The notes beneath the pieces were generated by a model that was not told where the DNA came from, searched no databases, and was given only the letters and a program-made list of their open reading frames with translations. Made by a program: the position numbers and the translations under genes. 64,000 nt of DNA from Adineta vaga (taxonomy: Eukaryota > Rotifera): assembly GCA_021613535.1 (NCBI GenBank), contig CP075497.1, positions 1,426,001-1,490,000 on the forward strand. The letters are read 5' to 3'. Shown piece by piece: positions 60,766-64,000 of this stretch. Each line of letters begins with the position of its first letter. Position 1 is the first letter of the stretch.

Positions 60766-61939
60766 TCACAGATTGAGTTGTTGGCGATTCACTGAGAAAT
60801 AAGCACTAATAGCATTGTGAAATAGTGTTAATTGTTGTTTCATTACTTGAACCTAATTTAGATAAGAATATATTATGTTTCTTAAGATATTTCAATTGAA
60901 ATAAACATACTCTATTTTCATCAAGTAATTTTAATTTAATTTGAAGATTTTCTTTAGATTTTTCATAGATTTGTTTAAAATGTTCATATTGTCGTTGAAT
61001 ATCTTCATCTGATGAAGATATTCTTTCTTCTGATGGATTTCTTCGAGATAATAATAATTCATAATCATATCGACATGCATCATATTCAATTCTATATTAT
61101 TTCAATTTTCAAGGATTTTTTAAAGAATAAAATGAAAACATACCTTGCATTTTCATAAGTTTTTACTGATAAAATTGTATCTTCCATTGTTTTATTCGTT
61201 AATGTTTGTAATTTATCAACAAATAGATTGATTGAATCTGAAATTGATATTAAAATAAATCTACATAAAATATGTTTTTTTCCTTACTTAAAAGTGTATC
61301 ACCATTAAGTGCTAATACTTTTTGGCATTGACTATTTCGTACAAGTTGATCAATCAGATCATCAGAAGAACCAGATAATCGTTGAAGTTCATCGAATGAT
61401 TCGCCTAAAATTATCGACAAGTTTATAATTAAAGAACAAATTTCAAACTAACCAAGAGAACGTTGTGTTTTTAGAAGACCGGCAAATAACACGCTCATTT
61501 GACGGGCTTCACTTAATATATTTTGATAATGATGTTTAGTTTCACGAAGAACCTAGATAATTTTTTTAATAAGAATTTTCAGAGAAAAAAAGAGAACAAA
61601 CTTGAATCTTTTGTTCAATTTCAATATCTTGCGTTCGAGTAACTTGTCCTGTTCTTTCTTGAAATAACTGTCGAGTATATTTTATTGTTCTAGAACTCCA
61701 TTGACGTAGTGTATCCAATGTTCGACTCCAATTTAGTGTGGCACGTTGTGGAAAAGATGGAACAGGACCATCTAATCAATACATGTATATATATATATGT
61801 GTATTTAATTGATATTCATTCAAAGAATCAAACCTGGAGTTTCATGTGAATCCAATAGACTAACATAACTAGTTGGACGAGATGTTAGATCATCTGTTGA
61901 ATTAATATTTGTATTAAGAGTCGAATACGAAGTTGACAT
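60766..61939 (-). CDS. ARFIP: Arfaptin (AH/BAR-domain protein)
   Basis: About seven exons from ATG 61939 (MSTSYSTLNTNINSTDDLTS) to the TGA at 60766, about 270 residues. Arfaptins bind Arl1/Arf/Rac GTPases and curved trans-Golgi membranes through an AH (BAR-like) dimer. The sequence follows the family: VLRETKHHYQNILSEARQM (human LLRETKRKYESVLQLGRAL), GLLKTQRSLGESFDELQRLS, CQKVLALNGDTLL, the signature NKTMEDTILSVKTYENARIE followed by YDACRYDYELL, KSKENLKIKLKLLDENR, and VMKQQLTLFHNAISAYFSVN. The N-terminal extension is shorter than in vertebrates and no amphipathic helix is obvious. A damaged copy lies 2.2 kb downstream. Confidence 0.9.
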
Positions 61940-62690
61940 CTTGATTTATACTCAAAAAAGAGTGATTGATATTATCACGATAACAATACAGAACGGAAAA
62001 GATATTTACTGGATAAATAAATTGAGTCAATCACACATTATGTTATATTTATATGTCGGATATTTCTGCCATCTATTATGTACATATTCAATCGGAATAA
62101 AGAAATCGTTACAATCACATGTTAATCATTCAGACTACTGCGAACAGTATTTATTAATTTCAATGAATGAAGTTCATAAGCTATTTGCATGCGATAGGTA
62201 AACAAAAGATTTTGTATTATTGGTTCGAATAAAAGTCATAATAACGAGAAATAATATAATAACCATCACAATAGACGATTCCGATCGAACTTAAGCATAA
62301 AATATACTATTGTGTTCAGCATTGTTGAATCGTTCTACGATATATTATTAACCTTATAATCATTCTTCACTATTTGACACATTTCTAATCTATCCTACAA
62401 ACATATAATAAGTTATATTTAACCAAAGGTTGTTTTTTTAAAAAACTATTATTGTAAATCAACACAAAGACTTATTCTAAGACAACGTTGATTGAATGAA
62501 AAGGATAAACAACAGATGTGACTACAAGGTCGCTCATCATTGTAAAAAAATAATACTTTTCAAACTATCGATAAACGATTGACAAGAAAAGGAAGAAGAA
62601 AACGAAGAGAAATGCAACAGCTGCTTACGGATACTTCGTCTAAGCATTCATTTCTATTACTTATATTTTATATTTGCGGTAAGACGAACA
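61940..62690. other. Divergent intergenic region
   Basis: Between the arfaptin start and the start of the last gene. AT-rich; no gene or repeat recognised. Confidence 0.55.
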
Positions 62691-64000
62691 ATGGATGGAG
62701 AAAACGATGAACTATTTGATTCCGATTCCAATAACTATCAATACGATATTCAACAAGCAAACAATGAGGTAAATGATAAAAATAGATTCTTAAAAAAAAG
62801 CAAACATTATCTAAACTAGACAACAAGAAGATCAGCAATGACTAGTTCAATTATGGATACAACTTCACCTAATCTAACACCTGATAGACATGGAGTACGT
62901 GTTAATTTTCCTTCTTCATTTAATAATGATCGACTTTCACCAATCACACAAACAACTATTATTAAAGGTGAACCTTATTTTAAGGTAATGGCAACGGAAG
63001 ATGAAGTTACAAAACATTTTTATCATAATAAACTACGAACTAATTCGAAAGAAAGAATTCCAAGTGAAGTAGATAGCTTAGAAAATGATTATTCTTCAAA
63101 TTCATTTGTAAGTTATTCAATTAAAAAACGAAATTCTTTCTTAATTTAGTATTCATTTAGAAAGAGAAACAAACTATGTCTACTTCATCTTCACCAATAA
63201 AATCAATTCTAAAGAAACCTCAAAAGAAACGGGAAGAAAATTTTTCAATGCAAAGAACAGATCGTCCTTTGTCTCCATGTCTTTCTTCTTGTTCATCGTT
63301 ACAGAAGAAAGAAAACTCTTTAAAACGTCTTGATTCTAATGAAGTTCCACATCTTGCTGATATAACAGCGAAACAGAATTCTTCTTCCTTATCATCTATT
63401 TATCCTCATTCACTTTTCAGTCAAACAATGAATATATTCGATCCAGATAATTCTTATGCAATATCATCAAGAAATCAAGGACGTTCATCACGACTTCAAT
63501 ATTACATTAAACCATATCGAGGAGAACCTTATCTTCCAACAAAACAACGATCAAGATCACTTTCACGAAATCGATTAACTCAAACATCGACACCATTAAC
63601 TCTTTATTCATCTAATCAATCCATTCAACCATCAACACGACAATCAATAAGAAAACAACAAGTTTCTTGGTCACCCTCAAGACAATGTACTGCTCATCAT
63701 GAAATAAAGAATAACAAAATTCCCATACCTAAAAAAAGGTAATTCATATCTTCAACATTTAATTCATTAGAAATTTCAAATTAATTTAGAAAAAATCCTC
63801 AATCCAGTCCAACTGATAATCTATCTACTTTAAATAATTATTCATCAGTCGTATCAATTCCAATTCGTTTTCGAAAATCTCAATCAACTCAATTTCCATC
63901 TCCATCATCATCATATACAGATTCATATTCTTTTCCTCAACATTCATTAACAACATATCGACCGTTATTACAAATAAGTTATAGAAAGGAAGAGGAAGAA
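62691..64000 (+). CDS. Disordered Ser/Arg-rich protein, 5' part, runs off the window
   Basis: ATG at 62691 (MDGENDELFDSDSNNYQYDI), GT-AG introns near 62769-62819, 63108-63160 and 63739-63789, and an open frame to the right edge give more than 380 residues. The product is almost entirely low-complexity: Ser-, Arg- and Gln-rich with basic patches (KQRSRSLSRNRL; RKQQVSWSPSR). Two motifs resemble protein phosphatase 1 docking sites: RVNF in HGVRVNFPSSF and SILK in SPIKSILKKPQKK. Two YxxGEPYxxx repeats (IKGEPYFKV, YRGEPYLPT) are also seen. No folded domain is recognised; the C-terminus lies outside the window. Confidence 0.6.

Overview
The window looks like nuclear DNA of a bdelloid rotifer (an AT-rich genome of the Rotaria/Adineta type). 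Four things point there. (1) Two sequences match the rotifer spliced leader (SL) at 22 and 21 of 23 positions. (2) Short runs of TGTGGG, which I recall as the bdelloid telomere unit, are scattered between genes and in one intron. (3) Genes are compact, with GT-AG introns mostly of 45-75 nt. (4) The gene set mixes animal genes with families that are rare in animals (a KUP/HAK potassium transporter, an intronless PhzF-like enzyme) and includes a giant FG-GAP/VCBS repeat protein, a type bdelloids carry in many copies. Species assignment is inference.

Layout. 1-1.0 kb: 3' part of an LRR/F-box-like gene with an in-frame stop. 1.95-7.4 kb: two head-to-head SL RNA genes; the plus-strand copy is split by a two-ORF, APE-type, L1/Tx1-like LINE (2235-7297) flanked by an imperfect 12-bp target duplication. 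7.4-9.4 kb: hairpins and a telomere-like element. 9.4-14.5 kb: CFAP57 (ciliary WD40/coiled-coil). 14.6-21.1 kb, minus: a secreted PAN/propeller-like protein and a membrane-anchored protein with 28 FG-GAP repeats. 21-25 kb: MITEs, a CFAP57 pseudogene, a duplicated intergenic block and an unrecognised gene. 25.4-29 kb: Hv1 proton channel facing a KUP potassium transporter. 29.5-32.5 kb: membrane kelch protein and cathepsin L-like protease. 32.6-36.7 kb: a small disordered protein, RPS14, RFT1 and a TLC-domain protein. 36.7-39.2 kb: a type I membrane protein head-to-head with a PhzF-like enzyme. 40-42.7 kb: DJ-1/PfpI protein and a one-repeat-per-exon LRR protein. 43.3-47.4 kb: Na+/K+-ATPase alpha. 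47.8-54.1 kb: RhoGEF (ARHGEF17-like). 54-56 kb: telomere-like inverted repeats. 56.1-56.9 kb: COPS8. 57.6-58.6 and 60.8-61.9 kb: a degraded arfaptin copy and an intact arfaptin. 62.7 kb to the end: start of an unrecognised disordered protein.

The genes form no operon-like pathway. Housekeeping genes (RPS14, RFT1, ATP1A, COPS8, arfaptin), cilia genes and ion transport genes (Hv1, KUP, Na+/K+-ATPase) are interleaved with probable acquired genes and with remnants of mobile elements. The most interesting feature is the LINE inside an SL RNA gene. Tx1-type LINEs are known for target specificity, including snRNA genes, so this may be a rotifer counterpart of the SL-targeting retroelements of trypanosomes and nematodes.
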